Counted from the first letter of the stretch, positions 8,445 through 17,243 are shown. The stretch: 64,000 nt of DNA from Fructobacillus apis (GCF_023893635.1 NZ_JAMWYK010000002.1:186001-250000), one strand, 5' to 3'. The notes: generated from the sequence alone by a model not told the origin. A program made the numbers and translations.

Positions 8445-8933
8445 TTAGTCCGTTGTAACTCGGTAAAGTGGCTTATCGAAGTCAACGACTTCTTCGTTTT
8501 CAACCAAGATTTCGGCGATCGTTCCAGTAACGTCGGCCTTAATTTCAGTCATCAACTTCATTGCTTCGATGATGGCAACCGTTTCACCCTTTTCAACGTG
8601 GTCGCCCACTGCCTTGAAGTCCGGTTGGTCTGGCTTTGGCTTCAAGTAAACCGTACCGACCATTGGTGACTTAATTTCCTTTCCAGCTGCGGGCGCGGCT
8701 GGTGCTGCCGGTGCAGCTGATTCAGCGGCTGCTGAAGCTGCGGGAGCAGGCGTTGCTGCTGCGGGCGCAGCTGGCGCAACGGAAGCAGAAGCAGCTGGTG
8801 CTGCGGGTGCTTGGACCTGTTCGTTCTTAGACAAGTGCAATGAGAAGTCACCGTCTTGGATAGCAATATCGCGGAGGGAAGATTGTTCCAAGTCCGCCAT
8901 CAATTCACGAATTTCTTTTACGTTCAAGTTCAT
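8445..8933 (-). CDS. accB: Biotin carboxyl carrier protein of acetyl-CoA carboxylase
   Basis: 162 residues. The N-terminal helical segment MNLNVKEIRELMADLEQSS binds the carboxylase. Residues about 45-85 form an Ala/Pro-rich flexible linker, and the C-terminal barrel carries the biotinylation motif EAMKLMTEI. The lysine of that motif is biotinylated by BirA, which is not in this window. The gene follows fabF by 12 bp. The 89-bp gap to fabZ2 contains no obvious promoter or terminator. Confidence 0.96.
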   Translation of the reverse strand: MNLNVKEIRELMADLEQSSLRDIAIQDGDFSLHLSKNEQVQAPAAPAASASVAPAAPAAATPAPAASAAAESAAPAAPAAPAAGKEIKSPMVGTVYLKPKPDQPDFKAVGDHVEKGETVAIIEAMKLMTEIKADVTGTIAEILVENEEVVDFDKPLYRVTTD

Positions 8934-8945
8934 CGATTCTTCACC

Positions 8946-10196
8946 TTAAAACTTCTTGAAGATAACGGCGGCGTTGTGCCCACCGAAACCATAGTTAGCT
9001 GACATTACGTATTCTGGGGCAACGTTTTGGTTGTCCTTGTTAACCAATTCAATCTTGGCCGTGTGTTCATCGGCTTCGTCGAAACCAACGTTTTCAGGCA
9101 AGATTCCACGGTCGATTGCTCCAACAGAAGCAACGGCTTCAACGGCACCGGCGGCACCAAGCAAGTGACCAGTCATCCCCTTCGTTGAAGAAACCAAAAC
9201 GGCCTTTTCACCGAAGACAGAGGCGATGGCTTCCGCTTCACCAGAGTCGTTTGCACCCGTGGCAGTACCGTGGGCGTTGATGTATGACATTTGTTCTGGC
9301 TTCATGTCGGCGTCTTCCATGGCCAACTTGAAGGCACGGATGGCACCTTCACCATCAGGAGCAGGTGACGTCATGTGGTATGAATCAGCCGTTGCACCGT
9401 AACCAACAATTTCGGCCAAGATGTTAGCACCACGCGCTTCTGCGTGTTCAAGTGATTCGATAACCAAGATTCCAGCACCTTCACCCATGACGAAACCGTG
9501 ACGGTTCTTGTCGAATGGCTTTGAGGCTTCCTTAGGATCTTCTTCCTTTGACAAAGCAGTCAATGAAGCGAAACCAGCGATTCCGATTTCGTTGATCGTG
9601 GCTTCGGCACCACCGGTCAACATCACGTCTTCACGACCGGCCTTGATACGCCAGTAAGCTTCACCAATGGCGTTCGTGGCTGAGGCACAGGCCGTCACGA
9701 TTGTAAGGTTTGAACCCTTAGCACCGAAACGGAGTGAGACGTTACCAGAAACCATGTTGGCGATTGATTCAGGAACGAACAATGGTGATACTCGTTGAGG
9801 TCCCTTTTCGTGCATCTTGATGATTTGTTCTTGGATGGTCGTTAAACCACCGATACCGTTTCCCAAGATAACTCCGAAACGGTCAGGGTTTTCAACCTTT
9901 GACTTGGCGTCTGAGTCTTCGTCTGCCAAAAGTCCGGCTTGTTCCATGGCTTGGGCAGAAGCGTCAATGGCGTACTGTGAGAAGAGGTCCAACTTACGTG
10001 CGTCACGCTTTCCAACGCGGGCAGCAGGGTCGAAGCCGTCAACTTGTCCGGCAACTGAAATACCCGTTTCAGTTGGGTCGAACTTCGTGATTGGCTTGAT
10101 ACCTGATTGTCCTGCAAAAATGGCGTCTAAGAATGCCTTGGTGTCATTTCCGTTTGGGGCGATTGCTCCCATTCCTGTAATTACAACTCGTGTCAT
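8946..10196 (-). CDS. fabF: 3-oxoacyl-ACP synthase II
   Basis: 416 residues. It elongates acyl-ACP by decarboxylative condensation with malonyl-ACP. The Cys-His-His triad is present: TACASATNAIGE (Cys about 165), NAHGTATGANDSGE and STKGMTGHLLGAAGA. I start at MTRVVITGMG (10196), seven bases after AAAGGAA; an ATG one codon earlier is possible. There is no separate fabB in the window, so this FabF may also have to elongate unsaturated intermediates. Confidence 0.96.
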   Translation of the reverse strand: MTRVVITGMGAIAPNGNDTKAFLDAIFAGQSGIKPITKFDPTETGISVAGQVDGFDPAARVGKRDARKLDLFSQYAIDASAQAMEQAGLLADEDSDAKSKVENPDRFGVILGNGIGGLTTIQEQIIKMHEKGPQRVSPLFVPESIANMVSGNVSLRFGAKGSNLTIVTACASATNAIGEAYWRIKAGREDVMLTGGAEATINEIGIAGFASLTALSKEEDPKEASKPFDKNRHGFVMGEGAGILVIESLEHAEARGANILAEIVGYGATADSYHMTSPAPDGEGAIRAFKLAMEDADMKPEQMSYINAHGTATGANDSGEAEAIASVFGEKAVLVSSTKGMTGHLLGAAGAVEAVASVGAIDRGILPENVGFDEADEHTAKIELVNKDNQNVAPEYVMSANYGFGGHNAAVIFKKF

Positions 10197-10233
10197 CATG
10201 TTTCCTTTCGCAAATGCTTTTGCATCAATTCTG

Positions 10234-10962
10234 TTAGATGTACAATCCACCATCAACCGTGATTGTTTGTCCCGTCATGTAGTCGTTTCCGGCTAAGAAC
10301 AAAGCAACGTCGGCGACGTTTTCCACCGTTCCAAAACGGGACAATGGGATTTCATTCAAGATGGCTTCCTTTGCCTTGTCTGACAAGGCGTCCGTCATGT
10401 CTGAAACGATCATTCCTGGCGCGATGGCGTTCACGCGGATATTGCGCTTTGCACCTTCCTTGGCCAAGGACTTCGTCATTCCAATCACACCAGCCTTTGA
10501 AGCTGAGTAGTTAACCTGACCGGCGTTTCCCATTTGTCCAACAACGGATGCCATGTTGATGATGACGCCGTGCTTTTGACGGATCATCTTCTTGAAGATT
10601 GGTTGCGTCACGTTGAACGTTCCATTCAAGTTGGTGTTCACAACGGCAGCGAAGTCTTCCAACTTCATTCCCATTGCCAATTGATCCTTCGTGATTCCGG
10701 CGTTGTTCACCAGAATGTCGATGCCTTCAAAACCTTCTTCTTTGTAGAGGGCCTTCAAGGCTTCTTCGGCAGCTTCACCGTCTGCAATGTCAAATTGCAA
10801 CGTGCGGGGCGCCTTCTTGAAAGAAGAAATCACTTCTTCTTTCAAAGGTGAGCGACCGTGCAAGATGATGTTGGCACCGGCTTCGTCAAAGGCGTGGGCA
10901 ACGGCTAATCCGATACCACGTGATGAACCAGTGACGAGAACTGTCTTTCCTGAAAAATCCAT
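10234..10962 (-). CDS. fabG: 3-oxoacyl-ACP reductase
   Basis: 242-residue short-chain dehydrogenase, NADPH-dependent, acting on 3-ketoacyl-ACP. Motifs in order: TGSSRGIGLAVAHAF (dinucleotide loop), NNAGIT, the active-site Ser in NMASVVG, and YSASKAGVIGMTKSLA (Tyr/Lys). Length and motifs are standard for FabG. The start lies five bases after the fabD stop, consistent with the tightly packed operon. Confidence 0.96.
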   Translation of the reverse strand: MDFSGKTVLVTGSSRGIGLAVAHAFDEAGANIILHGRSPLKEEVISSFKKAPRTLQFDIADGEAAEEALKALYKEEGFEGIDILVNNAGITKDQLAMGMKLEDFAAVVNTNLNGTFNVTQPIFKKMIRQKHGVIINMASVVGQMGNAGQVNYSASKAGVIGMTKSLAKEGAKRNIRVNAIAPGMIVSDMTDALSDKAKEAILNEIPLSRFGTVENVADVALFLAGNDYMTGQTITVDGGLYI

Positions 10963-10967
10963 GTGTC

Positions 10968-11903
10968 TTATCCTTCCTTAATTAAAGCAGCGACTTTTTC
11001 AAATGATTCGAAGTCCGTAACGGAGTAACGAGCCACTTCCTTTGGGGCTACCTTGCGCGCAAACTTGGACAAGGTAACACCTGGTCCGACTTCGATGAGC
11101 GTGTCGACGCCAAGGTCTACCATGTTTTGCAAGCAGTGGGCGAAGTACGTTGGGGAGACGATTTGCTTTTCCAAAACGTCAGCCAAGTCGTCTTTTGTAA
11201 AGACTTCCTTGGTGGTGTTTGAGAAAACGGGGAACTTTGCGTCCGCAAAGGCTTCCCCTTCGAACCGTGAAGCCATCTTTGTTGACGCTTCTGTAAGAAG
11301 TGGCGTGTGGAACGCTCCTGAAACAGGAAGCGGCACTTGCTTCTTCACTCCAGCTTCCGTCAACGCTTCGACCGCTTGGTCAACATCGGCTTCTTTTCCA
11401 CCGATAACCAATTGGGCAAAGGTGTTGAAGTTTGCTGGGTATACTTCCAAGCCCTTGTCTTGCAAGTTCTTGATTGTCTCAACAATCATGTCTTGGTTGT
11501 CGTCCAAAACGGCAACCATCTTACCGGGGTTTTGGTCCCCGACTTCTTGCATATAAATGCCTCGGTCCTTAACCAAAGCAATCGCTTGGTCAAAGGTGAG
11601 CATGCCGTTGGCGACTAAGGCCGGGTATTCCCCAAGCGATAGTCCCAAACCGGCAACGACATTCTGCAATCCAGCGTCAACCAAGCAGGCCGCCAAAGCT
11701 GCGTCAAAGGCGACGATGGCTGGTTGCGCCCACTTCGTTTGGCTAATTTTTTCTTCGTCGTTGAAGACCGCGACTAAGTCGTAGCCCAAAATTTCAGAAG
11801 CTTTGTCGATATAAGCCTTAAAAGCTGGCAAATTGTCGTACAAGTCCTGGCCCATTCCGGCCTTTTGTGAACCTTGTCCGTTGAATAGAAGTCCGACTTT
11901 CAT
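10968..11903 (-). CDS. fabD: Malonyl-CoA:ACP transacylase
   Basis: 311 residues. It loads malonyl groups from CoA onto acyl carrier protein. The N-terminal LLFNGQGSQKAGMG is the classic FabD opening and the distal His is in GAFHTPLLTEAS. The nucleophile elbow reads GLSLGEYPALV, so the usual His of GHSLGE is Leu, while the catalytic Ser is kept. That His-to-Leu change is worth noting, although the catalytic His is the one in FHTPL. GGAAGG stands 5-10 bp before the ATG. Confidence 0.95.
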   Translation of the reverse strand: MKVGLLFNGQGSQKAGMGQDLYDNLPAFKAYIDKASEILGYDLVAVFNDEEKISQTKWAQPAIVAFDAALAACLVDAGLQNVVAGLGLSLGEYPALVANGMLTFDQAIALVKDRGIYMQEVGDQNPGKMVAVLDDNQDMIVETIKNLQDKGLEVYPANFNTFAQLVIGGKEADVDQAVEALTEAGVKKQVPLPVSGAFHTPLLTEASTKMASRFEGEAFADAKFPVFSNTTKEVFTKDDLADVLEKQIVSPTYFAHCLQNMVDLGVDTLIEVGPGVTLSKFARKVAPKEVARYSVTDFESFEKVAALIKEG

Positions 11904-11917
11904 AGAACCTTCCTTAA

Positions 11918-12883
11918 TTACTTTGTTGTGTTTTCGATACCCAAGATGTCGGTTGCTTGTGACCAGATTTCATCAAGGATTTGAGCAACTGGCTTTTCGT
12001 CGTTGATCATTCCAGAGATTTGACCGGCCATGAAGGCTCCGCCATCCTTATCTCCTTGTTGAACAGCGGCACGAAGCGTACCAGATTCCAACTTTTCAAC
12101 CGTTTCGTAATCAGGTGCTGGCTTTTGAAGTTCTTCAACTTCCTTCTTCACGTATTCCTTAGCCATCTTGTTCTTCAAGACACGGGCACGGGAACCGCAG
12201 ATGTTACCAGTGATGATCGTGTCGATATCACGGGCCTTCAAAATCTTCTTCTTGAAGTTTTCGTGAACTTCAGATTCAGCTGAAGTCAAGAAGCGCGTTC
12301 CCATTTGGATACCAGAAGCACCGAGGGCAAGCGCTGCGGCTGCACCACGTCCGTCGGCGATTCCACCGGCGGCGATAACTGGAATGTTAACGGCGTCAAC
12401 CACTTGTGGGACCAAGGCCATCGTCGTCATTTGACCGATGTGACCACCTGATTCCATTCCTTCGGCGATAACGGCATCAACACCCTTCCGTTCCATCATC
12501 TTAGCCAATGAAGTTGATGGAACAACGGGCATAACCACGATTCCAGCGGCGTGCAATTCATCCAAGAAAGGTGATGGGTCACCGGCACCAGTGGCCACAA
12601 CCTTAACCCCTTCTTCCAAGATAACGTCGAAGACTTCGCGGATGTGACGTGACATCAACATCACGTTCACACCGAAAGGCTTGTCCGTCAATTCCTTGGC
12701 ACGACGTACTTCGCGACGTACGTCTTCACCGTGCCAGTATCCAGTACCGATGAATCCAAGTCCACCAGCTTCAGAAACTGCGGCAGCCAATGCACCGGTT
12801 CCGGCCCATGTCATACCACCTTCAACGATTGGGTACTTCATGCCCAGCTTTTCAAAAATAGGGTTTTCCAATTTAATCGTCAT
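11918..12883 (-). CDS. fabK: Enoyl-ACP reductase II (FMN-dependent)
   Basis: 321 residues in a TIM barrel of the nitronate monooxygenase/FabK family. It performs the last reduction of each elongation cycle with NAD(P)H and FMN. Markers are YPIVEGGMTWAGTGALAAAV at the N-terminus, GMESGGHIGQ, and the phosphate-binding GGIADGRGAAAALALGA. FabK is structurally unrelated to the triclosan target FabI, and no fabI is present in this operon. Location between acpP and fabD is the usual one in Firmicutes that rely on FabK. Confidence 0.95.
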   Translation of the reverse strand: MTIKLENPIFEKLGMKYPIVEGGMTWAGTGALAAAVSEAGGLGFIGTGYWHGEDVRREVRRAKELTDKPFGVNVMLMSRHIREVFDVILEEGVKVVATGAGDPSPFLDELHAAGIVVMPVVPSTSLAKMMERKGVDAVIAEGMESGGHIGQMTTMALVPQVVDAVNIPVIAAGGIADGRGAAAALALGASGIQMGTRFLTSAESEVHENFKKKILKARDIDTIITGNICGSRARVLKNKMAKEYVKKEVEELQKPAPDYETVEKLESGTLRAAVQQGDKDGGAFMAGQISGMINDEKPVAQILDEIWSQATDILGIENTTK

Positions 12884-12946
12884 AATACTACGCCTTTTCC
12901 TTTTATGTTTATGTACGCGGCGACAAAGCCGCCTAAAAAGAAGTGA

Positions 12947-13189
12947 TTACTTCTTGTCAGTTTGTTCCTTGATCTTGTTAACCAAGTCAGCAACCGTTGA
13001 AACTTCTTCAGTGTCTTCCAACTTGATGTCAAAGTCGTCTTCCACACGGTTCAAAACTTCGAACAAGTCCAATGAATCGGCATCGATGTCATCCGTCATG
13101 TTCGTCGTCATTGAAACTTCTGAGTCTTCCAAATCGAATTGGTCAACCAAAATTTCCTTTACCTTGTCAAAAATTTCTTCTTGTGTCAT
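12947..13189 (-). CDS. acpP: Acyl carrier protein
   Basis: 80 residues, strongly acidic four-helix protein carrying the growing chain on phosphopantetheine. The attachment Ser is in DADSLDLFEV, where Phe-Glu replaces the common Val-Glu. I start at ATG 13189, nine bases after GGAG, rather than the GTG two codons earlier, which is only three bases from it. The 104-bp region upstream contains a perfect palindrome and a hairpin, possibly for separate expression or processing. Confidence 0.94.
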   Translation of the reverse strand: MTQEEIFDKVKEILVDQFDLEDSEVSMTTNMTDDIDADSLDLFEVLNRVEDDFDIKLEDTEEVSTVADLVNKIKEQTDKK

Positions 13190-13212
13190 GAGCACGTTCT
13201 CCTATAGGTTTT

Positions 13213-13260
13213 CGTATTGCAATACGTTAGATTTTTACGGTGCAGTCTACTACACCGTAA
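13213..13260 (-). promoter_or_regulatory. Palindrome and hairpin between fabH and acpP
   Basis: Two symmetric elements: the perfect 14-bp palindrome CGTATTGCAATACG (13213-13226) and an 8-bp stem TTACGGTG / CACCGTAA with a 10-nt loop (13235-13260). No T run follows on the minus strand, so a terminator is unlikely. An mRNA-processing or protein-binding role is possible. Confidence 0.4.
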
Positions 13261-13292
13261 TTTAATAATACTGTTAAAGTCAGACCCGGCCG

Positions 13293-14267
13293 TTAGACCT
13301 TCCAGACCTGAGCACCGATAGCCAATCCGCCACCGAAACCAACAAAGGCAATCGTCATGCCAGGCTTAACCTTACCATCTTGAACCAATTCGTCCAAAAG
13401 AATGGCTGGTGAAGCAGCGGAAGTGTTTCCATATTCCGCCATGTTGGTTGGGAACTTGTCCATCGGTTGACCAAAGTTCTTGGCCATCGATTCGATGATG
13501 CGATGGTTGGCTTGGTGGGCAATGTACAAGTCGACGTCGTCGGCTGAAACACCGGCCTTAGCCAAGGCCTTATCCAAGACTTTTGGCACTTCCCGAGTCG
13601 CAAAGGAGTAAACCCCGCGGCCGTCTTGGTGGAAGTATGGGTCAAGCGGTGAAATTTCACCGGCAAAGGCGTTCTTGTTCGCGAAGCGACCAGTTAAGAT
13701 AGCTTCACCACGGTCACCAAAGGCCTGAAGTTCTTCGGCGAGAAGCCCCTTCTCTTCGTCTGTTGCCTCAAGCAAGACACCACCGGCCCCGTCTCCGAAG
13801 AGAACAGAAACCGTGCGGTCCTTCCAATCAACCAACTTTGACAAGACTTCCGCTCCAATGAACATCCCCTTCTTGTAACGACCTGACGTCAAGAATGAGG
13901 AAGCAACGGACATTCCGTAAACAAATCCGGAACAGGCTGCGTTCAAATCAAAGGCAAAGGCGTTTTCAGCGCCAATGTTTCCCTGCACAATGGCCGCCGT
14001 GTGTGGGGACAGTGCGTCGGGTGACATCGTGGAAACAATAATGAAGTCCAAGTCAGATGGCGCCCATCCGGCTTGTTCCAACAACTTCTTTGCAACACCA
14101 GTTGCCAAGTCAGAAGTATTTTCATTGTCAACGACGTGGCGGTTGTGGATTCCCGTCCGTGGGTAAATCCATTCGTCTGACGTTTCCATCAATTCTGCTA
14201 AGTCGTCGTTTGAAACAACGCGCTCTGGAATGTGGCGAGCGGTTGCTGCAATTTTCATCTTTTCCAT
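13293..14267 (-). CDS. fabH: 3-oxoacyl-ACP synthase III (initiating)
   Basis: 324 residues. It starts fatty-acid synthesis by condensing an acyl-CoA primer with malonyl-ACP. The triad is present: FDLNAACSGFVYGM (Cys), YIAHQANHRIIESM (His) and YGNTSAASPAILL (Asn). The sequence beginning MKIAATARHIPERVV at codon 4 aligns best with the family start, so the true start may be 14258. A second KAS III is encoded at 35336-36304; this copy, inside the operon, is the likely housekeeping enzyme. Confidence 0.95.
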   Translation of the reverse strand: MEKMKIAATARHIPERVVSNDDLAELMETSDEWIYPRTGIHNRHVVDNENTSDLATGVAKKLLEQAGWAPSDLDFIIVSTMSPDALSPHTAAIVQGNIGAENAFAFDLNAACSGFVYGMSVASSFLTSGRYKKGMFIGAEVLSKLVDWKDRTVSVLFGDGAGGVLLEATDEEKGLLAEELQAFGDRGEAILTGRFANKNAFAGEISPLDPYFHQDGRGVYSFATREVPKVLDKALAKAGVSADDVDLYIAHQANHRIIESMAKNFGQPMDKFPTNMAEYGNTSAASPAILLDELVQDGKVKPGMTIAFVGFGGGLAIGAQVWKV

Positions 14268-14280
14268 AATCTCGTTTTCT

Positions 14281-14751
14281 TTAATCTGCTAGTAAGTCCT
14301 TCAAGTACTTCTGCAGATTCTGTAATGCCTTCTCTAAAATATCAGCTGCTTCATCTGAAAAGCCGGTAAACATCGCCTTTGTCAGTTTCAAGTGAAAGGC
14401 CCGGTGCGCACGGAACAACACTCGTCCATGGTGCGTCAGCCCTAAATACACGACTCGTCGATCAGCTTCAGAACGTCTTCTCAAAACGTAACCCTTCTCC
14501 ACCAAGCGATCAATTGCCGTCGTCATTGCTGACGGCGACAAATGAACTGCTTTAGCAACCTGGGAAGCTGTTTTCTTTTCATACATCGAAATCGCGTAAA
14601 TGGTATGAACATCCTTAACCGTCAAAGCCGAGAAGGGTCCGCTTTTCAGCTGACTCTCCTCGACCCAAACGATATTTGCCAAAAGCTCAATCAACGCTTG
14701 ATTGGCTTCTTTCAGATTTACTTTTTCAACTGTTGTCTCAGTCCTTTTCAT
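14281..14751 (-). CDS. fabT: MarR-family repressor of fatty-acid synthesis
   Basis: 156-residue winged-helix protein. FabT of streptococci and lactobacilli represses the fab operon when bound to long-chain acyl-ACP. Position as second gene, between a fabZ-type gene and fabH, is diagnostic. The DNA-binding region reads ASQVAKAVHLSPSAMTTAIDRLVEKGYVLRRRSEADRRV. The start overlaps the end of fabZ1 by 14 bp, suggesting coupling. A near-perfect FabT box lies in the operon promoter (15256-15272), implying autoregulation of the whole operon. Confidence 0.92.
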   Translation of the reverse strand: MKRTETTVEKVNLKEANQALIELLANIVWVEESQLKSGPFSALTVKDVHTIYAISMYEKKTASQVAKAVHLSPSAMTTAIDRLVEKGYVLRRRSEADRRVVYLGLTHHGRVLFRAHRAFHLKLTKAMFTGFSDEAADILEKALQNLQKYLKDLLAD

Positions 14752-15181
14752 CAGGAGCCACCACAAACATCAGCTCCGCACTCGTTGCGACCTTGCCATC
14801 AACTTTGGCCGTTACATTCACAGACCCCATGTTTTCACGAACCTTACCGAAGGTTACGTGCAACTTCAAAACATCACCAGGGACAACCATCTTCTTGAAC
14901 TTGGCATCGTTGATACCCGTCATGTAAGCCGTCTTTCCACGGAACTGTGGAGAAGACAAGATCAAGATTGAAGCGGCTTGGGCCAATGATTCAATGATCA
15001 AGACACCAGGCATCACTGGGTTTCCAGGGAAGTGTCCTTGGAAGAATTGTTCGTTAATCGTCACGTTCTTAACGGCAACGATTGATTCGTCCGGCACCAT
15101 TTCTTCCACGTAATCCATGTAAAGGATTGGGTAACGGTTTGGAATCAAATCCATAATTTCAGTGGTTGTTAAAACTGGCAT
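14738..15181 (-). CDS. 3-hydroxyacyl-ACP dehydratase, first FabZ of the operon (FabN-like candidate)
   Basis: 147 residues, hot-dog fold, opening gene of the operon. Key blocks: IPNRYPILYMDYVEEM and FFQGHFPGNPVMPGVLIIESLAQAASIL, with catalytic His and Glu. I start at MPVLTTTEI (15181), six bases after AAAGGA; an upstream reading lacks a ribosome-binding site. In some Lactobacillales one of two FabZ paralogues also isomerises trans-2 to cis-3 decenoyl-ACP (FabN of Enterococcus). No FabM or FabA is present here, so this copy is the candidate for making unsaturated chains; sequence alone cannot show it. Confidence 0.88.
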   Translation of the reverse strand: MPVLTTTEIMDLIPNRYPILYMDYVEEMVPDESIVAVKNVTINEQFFQGHFPGNPVMPGVLIIESLAQAASILILSSPQFRGKTAYMTGINDAKFKKMVVPGDVLKLHVTFGKVRENMGSVNVTAKVDGKVATSAELMFVVAPDEKD

Positions 15182-15240
15182 TGCTAGTCCTTTCACTAAT
15201 CGAGCGACTCGATTGTTTAAAGTAATATTAGGATAAAAAC

Positions 15241-15272
15241 AGTTTATCAATAAATACTTCGATAGTCAAACT
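15241..15272 (-). promoter_or_regulatory. Operon promoter with FabT box
   Basis: On the minus strand -35 TTGACT (15264-15269), 17-bp spacer, -10 TAAACT (15241-15246). The 17-bp AGTTTGACTATCGAAGT (15256-15272) overlaps the -35 and matches the FabT operator ANTTTGANTATCAAANT at all but one defined position. Confidence 0.85.
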
Positions 15273-15282
15273 ATCTCATAGT

Positions 15283-15313
15283 AAAAATAAAAAAGCCGAT
15301 TAAATCAGCTTTT
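15283..15313 (-). terminator. Terminator of the metallophosphoesterase gene
   Basis: 9-bp stem AAAAGCTGA / TCGGCTTTT (one U:G pair), 5-nt loop, T-rich tail on the minus strand. Confidence 0.82.
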
Positions 15314-15332
15314 CTTAGTTTTTTCTTCTATA

Positions 15333-16145
15333 TTATAGGTCGATAATTAAGAGTCGTTTTAAAACTTCACTGGCAAAGTCAGACCCGACCCATTCCTTTA
15401 TTTTCTTGCGATTATAACCTAGCGCCACATTGTAAAAGCTTATTTGTGCGACTTGTCTTTTATCCGGGTGCAAGTGCAGGTGTCCGGAAATTGAATCTTC
15501 TACACCCCATTTAACAAAGTCTTCTCCTAGAATTCGAGAACCAAGAAAGGATTTTAAAATCGACATCTTCGTTCGACGAAACGGAATCAAGTCCACAAAA
15601 TCCTGCAATGGGGAAAAGTGGTTCAAGACAATTGGCTTTTGCCCAATCTCTTTTGCTTCTTTCACCATCGCTTTCATTTCATCGATGGCTAAGGCCATTC
15701 GCTCGGGGTCAGACATCGGCTGTTTGATTCGACGGTCGTACCAGTAACCCTTCTTAAAAGAAAGAATTTCTTCTATAAAATGTTGGTTTTTATCCATGGA
15801 ATAATCGTACCAACCATTATGACCGATGATTCGGTAGGAACCAATGTCCAAAAACTTCTTATGAAAGTAGCGGGCATCGTTAAAGTTCTCAACTTCTTCA
15901 AAACTTTCGCCGCTGCCCATCTCGTGGTTACCCGCGAGGAAGAAAACATCACGGTCGGGCCCGACTTTGTCATCCAAAGCCTGAACAAAGGTCGCCGTTT
16001 TCTCTAAAGCATTAAACGTGTCGCCTAAGAGGAAAAGGGCCTTGATGTCTTGATCTTTCATCGCATCGGCAAAAAGCCCCAACGCAAGCGCTGGGTCGAT
16101 TCGGTTCACATCAAGGTGTAAGTCTGAGATGAAAGCGACGTTCAT
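15333..16145 (-). CDS. Calcineurin-like metallophosphoesterase
   Basis: 270 residues with the complete two-metal signature of the family: SDLHLD near the N-terminus, LLGDTFN, LAGNHEMG, VLNHFSP and SGHLHLHP. It is a cytoplasmic phosphodiesterase or phosphatase whose substrate cannot be told from sequence; members in lactic acid bacteria are annotated only by fold. The gene is monocistronic, lies between the fab operon promoter and gap, and GAGGATGCC sits just before the ATG. Confidence 0.88.
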   Translation of the reverse strand: MNVAFISDLHLDVNRIDPALALGLFADAMKDQDIKALFLLGDTFNALEKTATFVQALDDKVGPDRDVFFLAGNHEMGSGESFEEVENFNDARYFHKKFLDIGSYRIIGHNGWYDYSMDKNQHFIEEILSFKKGYWYDRRIKQPMSDPERMALAIDEMKAMVKEAKEIGQKPIVLNHFSPLQDFVDLIPFRRTKMSILKSFLGSRILGEDFVKWGVEDSISGHLHLHPDKRQVAQISFYNVALGYNRKKIKEWVGSDFASEVLKRLLIIDL

Positions 16146-16195
16146 GGCATCCTCTTTTCTTTCTATTCGTCAGTATAGCACAGAAAAATGGGCAC

Positions 16196-16222
16196 AAAAA
16201 AAGAGCAGCCGAAGCTACCCTC
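16196..16222 (-). terminator. Terminator of gap
   Basis: Stem AGGGTAGC / GCTGCTCT with tetraloop TTCG and seven T on the minus strand. Confidence 0.87.
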
Positions 16223-16232
16223 TTAATCATGA

Positions 16233-17243
16233 TTAAAGGCTTGCGAAGTGCAACAAAGTACGGATCATGTTTGAAGTGAAACCGTATTCGTTGTCGTACC
16301 ATGAAACCGTCTTAACCAATTGCTTGTCGCCAGCTTGGACGATTTGCGTTTGCGTTGCATCGAACGTCGTTCCGTGAGTGTCACCGATAATGTCAGATGA
16401 AACGATTTCATCTTCAGTGTAACCCATTGAGTCTGATGATGCAGCCTTCATAGCAGCGTTAACTTCTTCAGCAGTAACGTTCTTCTTCAATACTGAAGTC
16501 AATTCAGTAACAGAACCGTCGATAACAGCAACACGTTGTGCGTGTCCGTCAATCTTACCGCTCAATTCAGGAACAACAAGACCAATGGCCTTAGCAGCAC
16601 CAGTTGAGTGAGGGATCGTGTTAACTGAAGCAGTACGGTTTGAACGGAACTTCTTTGACTTTGGACCGTCCAAGATCATTTGCGTTGAAGTAAATGCGTG
16701 GATAGTCGTCATCGTTGCAACTTCAACACCGAATTGGTCTTGCAATACACGAGCCATTGGGGCCAATGACTGAGTAGTACATGAACCAGCAGAAACGATC
16801 TTGTCGTCTGCCTTCAAGATGTTTTGGTTAACACCGTAAACAACCGTTGGAACATCACCGGCTGGGGCAGAGATCAAGACCTTCTTGGCACCTGCGTCCA
16901 AGTGGGCTTGTGACTTTTCGGCTGAAGTGTAGAAACCAGTGGCTTCCAATACGTATTCAACACCGTCGTTCTTAACCCAAGGAATGTTCTTTGCATCGCG
17001 TTCTGCGTAAACAGTGTAGTGCTTACCGTTAACGATGATTCCAGTTTCGTCAGCAGAAACTTCAGCGTTCAAAGTTCCGTGCGTTGAGTCATACTTCAAC
17101 AAGTATGCCAACATTGATGGAGACGTCAAATCGTTGATGGCTGCGACTTCAACATCAGCTGCTGAGTCACCCAATTCCAAAATACGGCGGAATGCCAAAC
17201 GACCAATACGACCGAATCCGTTAATACCAATCTTCACAGTCAT
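16233..17243 (-). CDS. gap: Glyceraldehyde-3-phosphate dehydrogenase
   Basis: 336 residues. NAD-dependent glycolytic enzyme making 1,3-bisphosphoglycerate. The N-terminal [14 protein letters not shown] is the NAD loop, the catalytic Cys is in [13 protein letters not shown], and SWYDNEYG is near the C-terminus. The active-site block has Gln-Ser where most family members have Asn-Cys (SCTTNCLAP). I start at MTVKIGING (17243), with GGAGG nine bases upstream; the longer frame to 17393 has no support. Monocistronic with an extended -10 promoter. Confidence 0.97.
   Translation of the reverse strand: MTVKIGINGFGRIGRLAFRRILELGDSAADVEVAAINDLTSPSMLAYLLKYDSTHGTLNAEVSADETGIIVNGKHYTVYAERDAKNIPWVKNDGVEYVLEATGFYTSAEKSQAHLDAGAKKVLISAPAGDVPTVVYGVNQNILKADDKIVSAGSCTTQSLAPMARVLQDQFGVEVATMTTIHAFTSTQMILDGPKSKKFRSNRTASVNTIPHSTGAAKAIGLVVPELSGKIDGHAQRVAVIDGSVTELTSVLKKNVTAEEVNAAMKAASSDSMGYTEDEIVSSDIIGDTHGTTFDATQTQIVQAGDKQLVKTVSWYDNEYGFTSNMIRTLLHFASL

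Noticed and set aside
13235-13260. Hairpin between fabH and acpP as a terminator
   Set aside because: No T run on the transcribed strand and the operon continues.
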